Assembly (NCBI RefSeq): GCF_016808335.1
Contig: NC_053142.1
Span: forward strand, 2,059,487-2,123,486
Direction: 5' to 3'
DNA length: 64,000 nucleotides
Source: Panicum virgatum
Lineage: Eukaryota > Streptophyta > Magnoliopsida > Poales > Poaceae
This document shows, in pieces, positions 1 through 10,479 of the stretch (position 1 is the first letter of the stretch; each line of letters opens with the position of its first letter). The notes under the pieces were generated by a model that worked only from the letters and a program-made list of their open reading frames with translations, did no database searches and was not told the origin of the DNA. A program made the translations under genes and the position numbers.

Positions 1-2
1 AT

Positions 3-257
3 GCCTCTAGCCCGCTGGATCTCTACTGTGACAACAGTGGAGCCATTGCGCAAGCCAAGGAGCCAAGGAATCACCAGAAGAGTAAACATGTTATGCGGCG
101 TTTTCATCTCGTTCGAGAGTTCATCGATTGGGGTGAGATCAAGATATGCAAAATACACACAGACCTGAACATTTCAGATCCGTTGATAAAACCCCTTCCA
201 CAGCCCAAGCATGAGAGGCACACAAGAGCAATGGGTATTAGATACATTCTGGATTGA
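3..257 (+). CDS. copia A polyprotein C-terminus (RNase H), partial
   Basis: This open frame enters from the left edge and stops at TGA 255-257. Its translation has the copia RNase H hallmark LYCDNSGAIAQAKEP followed by HQKSKHV, the conserved Asp and the His-rich segment near the end of the domain, and finishes with the usual copia tail (TRAMGIRYILD). RNase H degrades the RNA strand of the RNA:DNA hybrid during reverse transcription in the virus-like particle. Only about 84 residues are inside the window and no stop interrupts them. Whether the rest of the polyprotein is intact cannot be seen. Confidence 0.85.
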   Translation, partial: ASSPLDLYCDNSGAIAQAKEPRNHQKSKHVMRRFHLVREFIDWGEIKICKIHTDLNISDPLIKPLPQPKHERHTRAMGIRYILD

Positions 258-277
258 CTCTAGTGCAAGTGGGAGAC

Positions 278-893
278 TGTTGGAAATATGCCCTAGAGGC
301 AATCATATTTCCTTGTATTCATGATTAACAAAGTATTCCTTGAATATCCATGGATGACAACTTGTATTGATTAATGCTTATGTGAAGTATTTGTGAAACT
401 CTTTACTTGTATGGATATTTTAAAATGTTCCTAGTCGGAGCTCATGTGAGGACACACATGAATATTAGACTAGCACATGTATTAGTTGATTGACTACGTT
501 TCACAAGTCATGGACATGGGGATGTCAAACTAATAATGTGGGTTCATGTGAGACATGAGACAGAACTGACCCAACACGAGATGATTGTTGGAAATATGCC
601 CTAGAGGCAATCATATTTCCTTGTATTCATGGTTAATAAAGTGTACCTTGAATATTCATAGATGACAACTTGTATTGATTAATGCTTATGTGAAGTATTT
701 GTTAAACTCTATACTTGTATGAATATTCTAAAATGTTCCTAATCAGAGTTCATGTGAGGACACACATGAATATTAGACTAGCACATGTATTAGTTGATTG
801 ACTGTGTTTCACAAGTCATGGACATGGGGATGTCAAACTAATAATGTGGGCTCATGTGAGACATGAGACTAAACTAACCCAACACGAGATGAT
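278..893 (+). repeat. 308-bp tandem duplication of the LTR 5' segment
   Basis: Both units begin TGTTGGAAATATGCCC and end CACGAGATGAT and have the same length (278-585, 586-893). They differ at scattered positions, so they are diverged rather than a fresh copy. Either the LTR was duplicated internally or two related LTRs recombined. Confidence 0.85.
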
Positions 894-1426
894 GACTGCT
901 CATTACACAATATGTACGCTATGTCCTAAGACCTGAGATCGTCGTATGTACTCAAGATGTGAACCGACTTACTTAGGAGCCATCAAACACTACACCATAA
1001 CAGGGTAGTTATAAAGGTGGCTTTCGGGTCTGTCAAAAAGCATGCTGTGAGACATAGTCGGTCAAGATGGGATTTGCCCCTCTCTGTAAGAGAGAGATAT
1101 CTCTGGGGCCCCTCGAGTGAGATTCGGATCAAGAAATGCATGGCTATGCTAGGGTTAAGAGTTAACCAAGGATTCCAAATCACAGGATCGAGAAAGAGTG
1201 GTCAGCTTTAAGCTAGACCAAATATCGTGAGACAAAGGGAATAACATGTATATGATATTGTGGCGGCTCGTCTATTCGCATGTGAGCCCATAGGGTCACA
1301 CACTTAAGGGAAAGAAGACTGATAAGGATGAGATCCGAATTAGATTGGGCTTAGGTGCACTAATGGGCCATTTAGGCCCAAAAGGGGGCAACCAAGGTGG
1401 GGCCCAAGGCAGCCCACCTAAGGGGC

Positions 1427-1434
1427 TATATAAA
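1427..1434 (+). promoter_or_regulatory. TATA box of copia A LTR
   Basis: TATATAAA sits in the expected place in the LTR, downstream of the GGGCC-rich stretch and about 30 bp before a plausible RNA start near the AAAAACCCTAACCC sequence. Inferred from position; no transcript data. Confidence 0.6.
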
Positions 1435-1832
1435 CAGAGGGGGGGGCCTAAAAACCCTAACCCTAGCCTTTTCTCGCGCGTGAACTGTACCCTGTTACAG
1501 TACCGCGCGTGAACAGTAGCGCTGCTATAGTACCGCCCCCTCCCTCCTGTGCGGCAAGCCCTAGGTCGCCCTCGCGGACCTAGCAGTCCGGATCGCGACG
1601 CTTCTTCCCGTATGTGTAGGCTTCGTGGAGGTGCTGCGTTTGCTGCATAAGGACGAGCCGTTCGTGAGGTGGTTCATGCAACTGCACTGCCGGCTTCCAT
1701 CTGCACTACACTGACGCGCTACAGAAGTTCCGCAACTACGCATCTAGTGGTAATCCCGTGATCTATAACTGCAGTAATCCTGGTTTATGCGGTAGAAACT
1801 TTTTGTTTTTGCTACTCCATATTCCTACAACA

Positions 1833-3652
1833 CCCACTACCATTGCTGAGGCATATGCATCTCCAGATGCAGATGATTGGAAAGAAGCTGTCCAAAGTGA
1901 GATGTACTCGATTCTATCCTATGGTACGTGGGAACTCACTGAGCGACCCAATGGTTGTAAACCTGTGGGTTGTAAATGGGTGTTCAAGAAGAAGCTTAGG
2001 CCTGATGGTACTATTGAGATGTACAAGGCTCGGCTTGTGGCCAAAGGTTACACACAAAAAGAAGGCGAAGACTTCTTTGACACATACTCACCGGTTGCTA
2101 GATTGACTACTATTCGAGCACTTCTTTCCCTGGCTGCCTCATATGGTCTTATCGTTCATCAGATGGACGTAAAGACAGCTTTCCTGAATGGAGAGTTGGA
2201 TGAGGAGATCTATATGGATCAGCCTGACGGGTTTGTAGTGAAGGGTCAAGAAAGCAAAGTGTGCAAATTATTGAAGTCTTTGTATGGCCTGAAACAAGCG
2301 CCTAAGCAATGGCATGAGAAGTTTGACAAAACTTTAACTTCTGCGAGCTTTGTCATAAATGAGGCTCATAGATGTGTGTACTATCGCTATGGTGAGGGTT
2401 CTGGAATCATATTGTGCTTGCAGTGGCGTAGCTAGGATTTCAGTTTAGGGTGGTCCAGTGTCGTCTTTTCTGACCCTCCATGCTTGGATTTCAGTAAGTG
2501 TCACACTGTTGTCTTGAGGAAAAACTGAATGCAGAACATCGCCATAGCGAAAGAAGGCGATGAACACCAGGAGCGATGTCTTTTTTTCTTCAGAATCAAT
2601 CGATTTGAATTGCTAAACAAGAGTCATGTACCTTCTGCTGGATTCCTAGGGTGGTCCATGGCCCACCCGGACCACCCTCTAGCTACGCCCCTGTGTGCTT
2701 GTATGTAGACGACATATTGATTTTTGGCACAAATATTGATATGATCAATGAGGTCAAGTCTTTTCTATCAAAGAGTTTTGATATGAAAGATCTGGGAGAA
2801 GCTCATGTGATTCTGAACATCAAGCTGATTAAGGGTGAGAATGGGATTACTCTTTCGCAATCTCATTATGTGGAGAAGATATTGAGTCGCTTTGGCTATG
2901 TAGATAGCAAGCCTTCTCCAACCCCTTATGATCCCAGTGTGATACTCCGAAAGAACAAAAAGATTGTGAAAGATCAGCTGAGATACTCCCAGATGATTGG
3001 TTCACTCATGTACTTAGCTAGCACAATGAGGCTCGACATATCTTTTGCTATGAGCAAATTGAGCAGGTTCATGTCCAACCCGGGTACTGATCATTGGCAT
3101 GCACTTGAAAGGGTTATGCGCTATCTAGTTGGTACTATGAGTTATGGGATTCACTATTCTAGGCACCCTGCTGTGCTGGAGGGATATAGTGATTCGAACT
3201 GGATATCTAATGCTGATGACCTTTATGCCACTAGTGGGTACGTGTTTACCCTTGGAGGTGGTGTGATATCATAGAGGTCTTGCAAACAGACCATTTTGAC
3301 GAGGTCAACCATGGAAGCAGAACTTATTGCTTTGGATATAGCCACTGTTGAGGCAGAGTGGCTGCGTGAACTCTTGATAGACTTACCTGTGGTTGAGAAA
3401 CCAGTGCCGGCTATCCTTATGAACTGTGACAATCAAACAGTGATAGTCAAAGTGAACAGTACTACGGACAATGCAAAGTCATCAAGACATGTCAAAATAT
3501 GACTGATGTCTGTCAGGAAGATGAGAAACTCCGGAGTGATAAGTGTGACTTATATTCAAACAGACAAAAACTTGACAGATCTCTTTACAAAAGGGCTATC
3601 ACATAATGTGATAGAAAGTGCATCGAGGGAGATGGGTTTGAGACCCATATAG
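1833..3652 (+). pseudogene. copia B pol remnant: reverse transcriptase and RNase H
   Basis: The RT domain starts at IAEAYASPDADDWKEA and contains the copia landmarks GCKWVFKKKL, KARLVAKGYTQ, QMDVKTAFLNGELDEE and LYGLKQAPKQWH (to about 2420). The YVDD catalytic motif follows at about 2701-2712, on the far side of the MITE. The RNase H part shows SDSNWISNADDLYATSGYVF, then RSTMEAELIAL. It is dead: besides the 273-bp MITE, a TAG at 3272-3274 replaces the usual Trp of this motif, and a TGA follows the SSRHVKI segment near 3500. The normal copia end (ASREMGLRPI) closes at 3652. It would have encoded the enzymes that copy element RNA into cDNA. Confidence 0.9.
2421..2693. mobile_element. hAT-type MITE with 8-bp TSD
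   Basis: A 273-bp insert is flanked by a perfect direct repeat TGTGCTTG (2413-2420 and 2694-2701). Its ends are inverted repeats: CAGTGGCGTAGCTAG on the left and the complement of CTAGCTACGCCCCTG on the right, 14 of 15 matching. A longer imperfect inversion continues inside (GGGTGGTCCA against ACCACCC). An 8-bp duplication with CAG...CTG ends is diagnostic of the hAT superfamily. It has no coding capacity, so it is non-autonomous. It splits the copia B RT just before the YVDD motif. Confidence 0.93.
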
Positions 3653-4209
3653 TTGCCATAGTGGTAACCCAACCTATGTGATCAGAGATCCCGTGAATTA
3701 GGACCTGGGAAGAACAAACTATCGGTTAACTGAGGAGAGTAACTTTCTTTAGAACCCTCTCTTAGTGAAGTTGCAATACTCTCAGATGCTGTATGGTAGG
3801 TTGGCTATGTGCCTTAATATGTTTCTGTTGGCTTGGTTAAGCGAAGATGCTGTCCTACAGAGCATTCTTGAAAGAAGCACACCTATATGAGCCCAACTGT
3901 TGAACGTCGCAGTCTATGAGACTTGGGTAATCTCTAGCAAGCTCATGAAGAGACCAGGGAGTATGACGTATATGCTCCAACCGCGGAGTAGACTACTGGC
4001 AGCCGTGTACTGGTTAGGACCTTGAGTGAAACTTGTCCGCACGAAACTTGCAATTCAAGGCGTAGTCCATTGTTCAAGTTGTGGATAAGTGTAGCTTGAA
4101 GTTCTAGGTAAGAGTTCAACTTAACAGTCCTCACTAAAACACAGGTATATCAAACAGTAGTGAGAAACTGGCAAATCTCAAAATGGGCATTTGAGAACTG
4201 GTGGGGGAT

Positions 4210-4900
4210 TGGAATTTTGGGCTTGGCCCATATAAATAATCCTAATAAATCTCAAAGGCCCATTAGCGCTAAGAGGAGGTACGCCATCTATTAGTCCCGT
4301 ATTGCTAATGGACGAGGGTGTAGGGGGTTTGTCTCCCAATAAATACGGACCACCTCCCTCATGAAAAAGTGCATCATAGATCGCTATACGTGGAGTCCCC
4401 TAGGTTTGGAAATTCATAAGAAGATCTAATCTGAGTTAGGGTTTTGCCTCCTCTCACTGCTGCGCCGCCACCGCAGTCTTCTACATCCCGAGTGTCGGCG
4501 TGCACCGGCGAACGGGAGAGCAGGTCTCCGGAACCTTTTGCCTTTGGGATCCTGCACCGGGAGAGGACGAATAAGGTTTTTGGGAAACGCCCGACGCGAC
4601 TGCTCAACGATCTTTGCCACGGCTTGCCCTCCGTCTAAGTTTGGTGCTGCGGCGTATCGTCGTCTGCTACACTCCGTTCGCAGGACCGTCTTCGTCCCGT
4701 CAGCGCCGTTCGTCTTCTCGAAGGCTAAAACTCAGTACGTATACTGCTGTTTAATCCAGTTCTTTATCATGTTTGCTTAGATGATCATGATCTGGTTGTG
4801 TCTTGCTACTAGTATGATAGAGTTGTTCATGCTAGATCTAGTCATGGTTATGATTTATTTATTTCGGAATTTAATCATGCAGTTGCCTAATTATTCAACA
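4210..4900 (+). repeat. 3' LTR of copia B
   Basis: It begins TGGAATTTTGGGC right after the purine tract and ends GCCTAATTATTCAACA. It contains CCCAATAAATACGG (possible TATA region near 4340) and a GC-rich transcribed part (4440-4730). The first bases look eroded: the expected TGTTGG start is reduced to TTGG. The 5' LTR is outside the window, so its age cannot be estimated. Confidence 0.8.
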
Positions 4901-6470
4901 ATTTGCCCCTCTAAAAGAACATAGTATGATTTGACTCTTTTCCCTTCTATAGCATTACAGTTCTTAACTTCTAGTAGATCAGCTTACCAAACCAATTTTC
5001 TGTTCCAGTTAATAATAGTTACACCCCCATCATGCCTTCAAAAGACATAGGGGGGGGGGGGGGTGGAAAACCCTATGTGCTTATCTTACTGAATCGAACA
5101 AGAGAAACAATGACTATGCATTTTGGAAGATTGTTTCAATTGTTTAATTATTATTACTCATGGATCTTGAAAACCAATCTGAAAAAAGAATGCAAGAAGA
5201 ACTCTATCGAAAACATGGAATGAAGAAAAAGGAGTAAAAAACAGAGACAATATATACCTATTTTTTTGTCTTGTGTTGTAAATATTTAATAAGAGCTAAC
5301 ATATGCAAGACAATATTTATCAATGATCTAAGTTGCCCTTTGATAATTTGTACAGTATTTATAAAGTATTGTTAAGCAGTGAAGATCAATAGACTAAACT
5401 GATTGTAGTGATACCGTTCTATTACACAGATCTTAATAGCTTGTATACACTTAATCAAGGAATGAAGAATGATCAATTATAAGTTCGTTTTTTTAGCTTA
5501 CAGTTAGTGTCGAACTTGATTTCTTTGAAGGATTCTCACGATTTTATTTGTGTGAGCAGGGATTGTATCTATGAAAAAGTGATTAATGTTAAGTTATATA
5601 TCTATAACTGAAACTCTCATATCCTCCAACAATTGCATTAGCTGCTCTCAGATGTGTTGGCAACTCTATATCCTCTAGAAGATTGGAACTAAGTAACCAG
5701 GGCATAATTCGCTGAAGGTGGCCATTCCAACAGTATTGAATCTTCAAACGGAAAATAGCAAGCTGAGCTCGCACGCTTCTGCAACAGGCCAAATCCCTGT
5801 CGCGCGCACTAAATGATCATGATCAGTTTGCAGGCTTCCTAGCAACAAGCCCATTTGAGCATTATTGGCCCGAGGCACCCAGCCCAGCCGCTTGAATTGC
5901 GTTGATTTCTCACGGAGACCGTCATGGGCTTCAATGATTTTTTTGGATCTATTATGTTGGGCTTGAGAATTAAAGTGTTGTGTATAACAAAGTTTCGAAT
6001 TTGTTCCCCTGCAAAATATGTAAGACGGCACCATGGATGCATACATGTATGCATGAGCCAAATTAGCAGCTACTACTTACAAGTACCTATACATACATAA
6101 TTAAGAAGATGAATAGGTCACTGAGTATATATAGTACGTGTTACTTGCAATAAAAGTGTGAAGAACTTGTCGAAGCGAAAGATTGTATCTGGTACAATTT
6201 GAGTTTCAGACGGCTTGGTGTTAATGCAAAGTCAAAAGAGAGATTAGGGTAGGTAGAGACAGCAGTTTTGTTTGTTTACGCTGCTACATGTTGTGTTGTC
6301 AATAATACGGTTAGGCACGTATAGTACGGTCGGTGAAGACCGAATGAATGAATGAACCAGCAAGTAGAGACGATGCGTGCCCCTTTTCAGCACTGCCCCT
6401 CTTGTACGTACCATTATATAATCTTGCATATATGCAGAAGATTGCAGCTAGTAGGGATGGATTAATATAA
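4901..6470. other. unassigned AT-rich intergenic DNA
   Basis: No element ends or recognisable gene are visible. A run of 14 G (5050-5063) is the only strong local feature. Weak open frames exist on the minus strand (5589-6061), and a plus-strand reading near 5615-5680 (TIALAALRCVGN) faintly recalls an armadillo-type helix, but there is no supporting exon structure. Confidence 0.5.
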
Positions 6471-6660
6471 CTAGAAATCTGGCGCGGCTTTGCCGCGCCC
6501 TTTGTTTATTGAATACAATTAAAATTTAAACATGTATGAGAATTATGAATTTATTATTTTATCTATGGCTGGAGCGGCTTTGCCGCACTCTTTGTTTATT
6601 GAATAGAATTTGAATTAAACATGTATGAGGACTACAAATTCATTGTTTTATCTATAGCCG
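6471..6660 (-). mobile_element. Helitron 3' terminus (minus strand)
   Basis: Read on the minus strand, a perfect 8-bp stem with 3-nt loop (GGCGCGGC-AAA-GCCGCGCC, 6481-6499) is followed 10 nt later by CTAG and then T at 6470. This is the layout of a Helitron 3' end (hairpin, about 10 nt, CTRR, insertion between A and T). The hairpin unit is duplicated once with a 90-bp period (6481-6570, 6571-6660), the second copy diverged (GAGCGGC...GCCGCAC). The 5' end, expected to the right as plus-strand GA, could not be placed, so the true length is unknown. Confidence 0.65.
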
Positions 6661-7010
6661 TAGAGCATATTGTGTGAGCATAGAGAAAACCTTTGCACTA
6701 AAGGTCAAATATATATGGCCATGTGTTGAAACTCTATTGTTATAAAGATATCAGGAGTTCATCTAAATTTCAAGACATATATACGCGTGGTACATGTATC
6801 AGAATTTAAATATGCTATGGACTCACCTGAACCTACCAGGAATGAAAAGTGGAAACAACATCATAGTAACTCTTATCTTAACAATAATGGATTGAGAAGC
6901 ATGTGTGTTTATCTACAATGAAATTAACGTTGATTCTTCATTGGACAGAAAAACTAAGAGTATATGTGAATAAACGGTAATCCCACTTAAAAGTATATCT
7001 GGTATTAAAT
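6661..7010. other. AT-rich sequence, possibly Helitron interior
   Basis: No gene, repeat boundary or conserved motif is seen. It may be the body of the Helitron whose 3' end lies to the left. Confidence 0.4.
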
Positions 7011-7012
7011 TA

Positions 7013-7272
7013 CTCACTCCTTCCACTTTTATAAGGCATAATCTAACATAGCATGGTCTTCTAAATAACACTTTGACCATTGATATATTATATATTATGT
7101 CATTTATGGTTATAAATTTATAATCATGGTAAAGTATATTTGATTACGAATCCAATCATATGAAGTTTACATTATAAAAATAAAAAATAATAGTTAAATT
7201 GTTGGTCAAAGGTAGCAAAGTTAATTTGAATCTTGATATACATGTGTGCCTTATAAAAATGGAAGGAAGGAG
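7013..7272. mobile_element. Stowaway-like (Tc1/mariner) MITE
   Basis: The 260-bp element is flanked by TA on both sides (7011-7012, 7273-7274). Its terminal inverted repeats start CTC(A/C)(C/T)TCCTTCC and extend into TTTTATAAGGCA, read inward from both ends. TA duplication plus CTCC-type ends define Stowaway elements. The interior is AT-rich and non-coding. Confidence 0.88.
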
Positions 7273-7284
7273 TAGCATTAAGTC

Positions 7285-7541
7285 GGGCATGTACAACAGT
7301 TTAGACAGCTGCTATCTATTTGAGACATACAGACAACTTTACAATGAGTTGTCTATTTTGTTGTCCGTGTGATATTTAATGCCTTCTCTAATTGGTGTTA
7401 TTTTGCCTAAGAGTACGAGCCAGAGCAGTAGACGAAAGAGTAGACAATAACACCCTCTTTTCTCATGTAATGATAGCCATGTCAGCTTATTTTGCCAATG
7501 TATTCTCCCACATACTGCTGCTATCTAACTCTTGTACGCCC
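7285..7541. mobile_element. TIR MITE, GGGC...GTAC ends
   Basis: The ends are inverted: GGGCATGTACAACAGTTTAG on the left matches the complement of the right end, GGGCGTACAAGAGTTAGA, with one gap. Length is 257 bp with no coding capacity. The target duplication is not clear, so the superfamily is left open. It starts 10 bp after the Stowaway copy. Confidence 0.7.
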
Positions 7542-7609
7542 TCTTCGATGTTGGTTGCGGACCGTGACCTTGCTCCGACGAGTAATGCGCTCAGATTAAT
7601 GATGCCTAA

Positions 7610-7761
7610 GGGTGGTAATGGGCCATGGCCCTAGTGGCCTCTTCACAGCCCATTAAAGCCCTTAAATTTTTTAGCTCAAAATTGTATAAGATTGGAGCCC
7701 AGCCCTTTTAGAGCCCGACCCTTAGATTTTCTAGTTCAAAATTTTGAGCCCTTTACCACCC
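7610..7761. mobile_element. 152-bp TIR MITE, GGGTGGTAA ends
   Basis: The left end GGGTGGTAATGGGC and the complement of the right end, GGGTGGTAAAGGGCTC, form inverted repeats. CTAA occurs on both sides (7606-7609, 7762-7765), giving a 3-4 bp duplication, compatible with PIF/Harbinger (usually 3 bp, TAA). The interior repeats GAGCCC/AGCCC motifs. Non-coding. Confidence 0.7.
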
Positions 7762-7765
7762 CTAA

Positions 7766-8249
7766 TGGTGCCGCATGATAGCTTGGGTGTGTGTTCAGGA
7801 AGGATCCGGAACGTGGGAAACCAATCCTTGCGCTAGTTTGTGTCCGGCCTCCGGCTCATACTGCGGCCGCCCGATTAAGCAATACGGTAATCCAACGGTT
7901 AATATTTATTGTAGACGTGGCCTCACGGCTGCTTGATTTTGGCAGAATAGCAGGGTCAGCTTTGGTCTTTTAAAGATTAAACAGTCATATGTGGATGAGG
8001 ATGGCGTATTAGGCCCATGGATCGGAGTTAGAGCCGCAAGCTTTTCCTTTCTGTAAACTACTGTAAAGCAGTACAGTGATAGTGTTAATTGTTTAATTAG
8101 AAGCAATAACTAATAGCTGCAGGCCTGTAGTACACTAGAAGCAAGCAAGCAATCACCTGCAGGTACGGCCCTTAGCTTGTGATGGATCATTGAGCGAGGA
8201 ATAATCTATCCTAGTCATCCTAGCTAACTGTAGCAGTCGAGTCGAGTGA
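7766..8249. other. unassigned intergenic DNA
   Basis: Nothing recognisable. The last three bases (TGA, 8247-8249) are the left target duplication of the CACTA element. Confidence 0.6.
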
Positions 8250-8640
8250 CACTACTATGAAAAGCATTTGTTGGGGCGGATAAAAACGTATTTTTTGGGG
8301 CGGATAGCGCACCCGTTGCTAGTTCTGACTGCTAAAAATGCCTATTTGCAGGGGCGGGTAGCGAAACCGCCTCTAAAAATAGGTTTCTTGGGGCGGGCCA
8401 CGCCCAACCGCCTTTGAAAATGAATTTTCAGGGGTGGGTCACGCCGTTGCCCGCCCGCTGAAAATGCATTTCCAGGGGCGGGTGACCCCACGACCCGCCC
8501 CTGAAAATATATTTCCAGGGGCGAGTTGGGGGTCGCCCGCCCCTGAAATTCTATTTTCAGGGTTGGGGCACCACCTCACCTGCCCCTAAAAAGTTTTGCC
8601 CACCCACGTACATTCGATTTTGAAACTTTCGATAACATTT
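8250..8640. repeat. CACTA left TIR and subterminal repeats
   Basis: After the TIR, GGGGCGG/GGGGCGGGT alternates with CCGCCCCTGAAAAT about every 40-60 bp as head-to-head inverted copies. In En/Spm such repeats bind the TnpA-type protein and are required for transposition. This end is downstream of the minus-strand genes. Confidence 0.85.
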
Positions 8641-8824
8641 CCCATGTTTTTTTTTGCAATTTGCATTCCTGTCGATTTTGATCATTAAAGTATCGATAAT
8701 AGTTGGCGAAAGAGACTTGGAATATGTTCGGTAACTAAAAATTCTTACACATACAAAATTTTATCATATGAAAAGCAAACACCATTACAATACATCATTG
8801 AAGTGTATATTGAATAAATGTTTT

Positions 8825-10320
8825 TCAATAATCCTCCCTAGGACCGCTACTAGTGGCTGCACGGTGCTGTTGGTTGTTCCATTCACGAAGCCCAATGTAT
8901 TTGTCATCCGTTGCGAAATCTTGTGCTTCGTGAAAAAATTTGCCCTTCACGTTGACCACTTCATGCAAAATGAAACGGGACAAATTGTTGACTACATTTA
9001 AAAGTTGTTTCTCATGGAGATAATCATCGTCGCACATTGTGAATCTGCAGTTATTGAATTCATTGTAAAATTAAGCAAGTGCTGGTTACAGTAAAAACAG
9101 AGTAGACATGCATATATCTATAATAAAGAGAGTAGCCCTCTTACACGTTCGGGTCCATAGTATATCTCCCTTGCACCCTTAGATGCTGGCACATGTAGTA
9201 CCCACAGTACACGGAGCCTACGGGTTGCTTGTGGCACGGGAACCTTGTGTGCAGAGTCATTTCATCTGGTTTGTCAGCGGGATAGACTCCTCCTTTATGA
9301 ATGTAGTACTTGTAAGCCCTGTTTAAAATGAAAAAAATTGAAAGTTAATATATATATAGTTCTCTAAAGAATTAAGCATGACATGCTTAGGGAAGATAAG
9401 AAATTCACTCACAATTGTAGTATATCTAAGAATTCTTGATATCTCTTGGTTGACCAATCCAACGAGTCCAATACGAGAATTCTTCCGAGCTTTGGTTGTA
9501 GTTGGAACGCAATCCAGTGATTTCTGAACAAAAAAATATTACGTATATTTTGGAGGCATGGATCGGAGCAATGATTTATTATGAAATGGTTAATATTAGA
9601 CTTACTGGATGTGGTATGGCACAAATATGACATCCATGTCTTTCCATCGGGACATCATAAGCGATATGTAGGACGCAACATTTGTGAAGGTCTCTTGATG
9701 AAATCTTTTTCATTCCTTTTGTTTTGCATTCTTTGTTTCAAAAGACTTTAGGTGGTCATCATCATCCTTCATCCATTTTGGTGATGCGTGCTTGGCCTCG
9801 CAAATCGCTGCGGGGTCAAGATATGGGACCTTCTTATTTAAAATAATTCCATCATAAGTTTGCATCCTGTAGAATATAATGGATGACAATTATATATTTA
9901 AGCATATAATATAATACTTTATGCCATAATATAAAATGAACTAGTATCATGGGCACTTATATGCACCAGAGTCGAACCATTTCAATACTAAGTTCTTTGA
10001 GGCGGAACATTTGCTGGATGTCTTCAAAATCTATCGTGATATCAAAGATTTCAGGCCCCTTAGTTCCGAATACATCCGGATGGTGCGGGGCATATATGGT
10101 TCTGAGTCCAAGTCTACATGCCCTCTTGTACCAATTATGAAGCCTTCTCATAAAAGGAGGACAATCTGCTAGTGCCCAGCCCGGTAGCAAGTCTTTTTCG
10201 TACTCAAATTTTATAGGAGCATCGTCCAAGTCTTGAATTTCATCAACCCCAATTGACTTTTGGAAGTCGGTGTCAGTAGGGGGCGTAGAAAAGCCTGACC
10301 GTCTGCTGACACTAGAATTT
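8825..10320 (-). CDS. CACTA second gene, Ulp1-like (C48) protease part
   Basis: Exons can be followed by splice signals: 9866-9606, 9523-9413, 9318-9145 and 9044-8825, with the phases of the last three junctions joining cleanly. Upstream, 10229-9957 reads [13 protein letters not shown]...[16 protein letters not shown], the segment that precedes the protease in plant CACTA proteins. Protease residues visible: His in NHWIAFQL, Asp in LVLDSLDW, Gln in CHKQPVG and Cys in YCGYYMC, the Ulp1 catalytic set. The final exon has [15 protein letters not shown] and stops at 8825. One TGA/frameshift occurs near 9722, and the donor after 9957 is not canonical. Ulp1 enzymes cleave SUMO; the role of the domain in CACTA elements is not known to me. 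Confidence 0.75.
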
Positions 10321-10479
10321 TGTGGATTATCCTTGGACTTAGCCTTCTTAACACTTTCATCAGACTTCTTGTTTGCGGCGGGTCATCTATTCACAATTTC
10401 TGACCCTTCCTTGTCCTTTTGGTAAGGCCGTAGCATTCGAGGTAGCACTGATCGTGTCATCGAAGCCGGGGCCGGTGGA

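Larger units (their letters stand above)
1..1832 (+). mobile_element. Ty1/copia retrotransposon A, 3' end only
   Basis: The window opens inside the RNase H domain of a copia element. It is followed by a purine-rich tract (about 264-277), then an LTR that begins TGTTGGAAATATGCCC at 278 and ends CCTACAACA at 1832. Directly after the LTR the sequence is in the middle of another copia element's reverse transcriptase, so A inserted into B. The left half of A and its left target-site copy lie outside the window, so the duplication (expected CCCAC, 1833-1837) cannot be verified. The LTR start is of a type common in grass copia elements (family knowledge). Confidence 0.85.
278..1832 (+). repeat. 3' LTR of copia A with internal duplication
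   Basis: The LTR runs from TGTTGG at 278 to CAACA at 1832. Its first 308 bp are present twice in tandem (278-585 and 586-893), so a normal LTR would be about 1.25 kb. A TATA box (TATATAAA, 1427-1434) is followed by a GC-rich leader with CGCGCGTGAAC repeats near 1475-1520. The 3' end lies next to element B without any intervening unique DNA. Confidence 0.8.
1833..4900 (+). mobile_element. Ty1/copia retrotransposon B, 5'-truncated by A
   Basis: B begins abruptly in the middle of the reverse transcriptase, where element A inserted, and continues through RNase H, a roughly 550-bp untranslated 3' region (3653-4197), a purine tract (GGTGGGGGAT, 4200-4209) and a 3' LTR ending TATTCAACA at 4900. The rest of B lies beyond A, outside the window. 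B also carries a hAT-type MITE. It is the oldest of this nest. Confidence 0.85.

Noticed and set aside
5589..6061. Minus-strand frames of 67-105 residues and a plus-strand reading TIALAALRCVGN
   Set aside because: No domain, start context, splice structure or codon bias supports a gene; the armadillo-like resemblance is too short.
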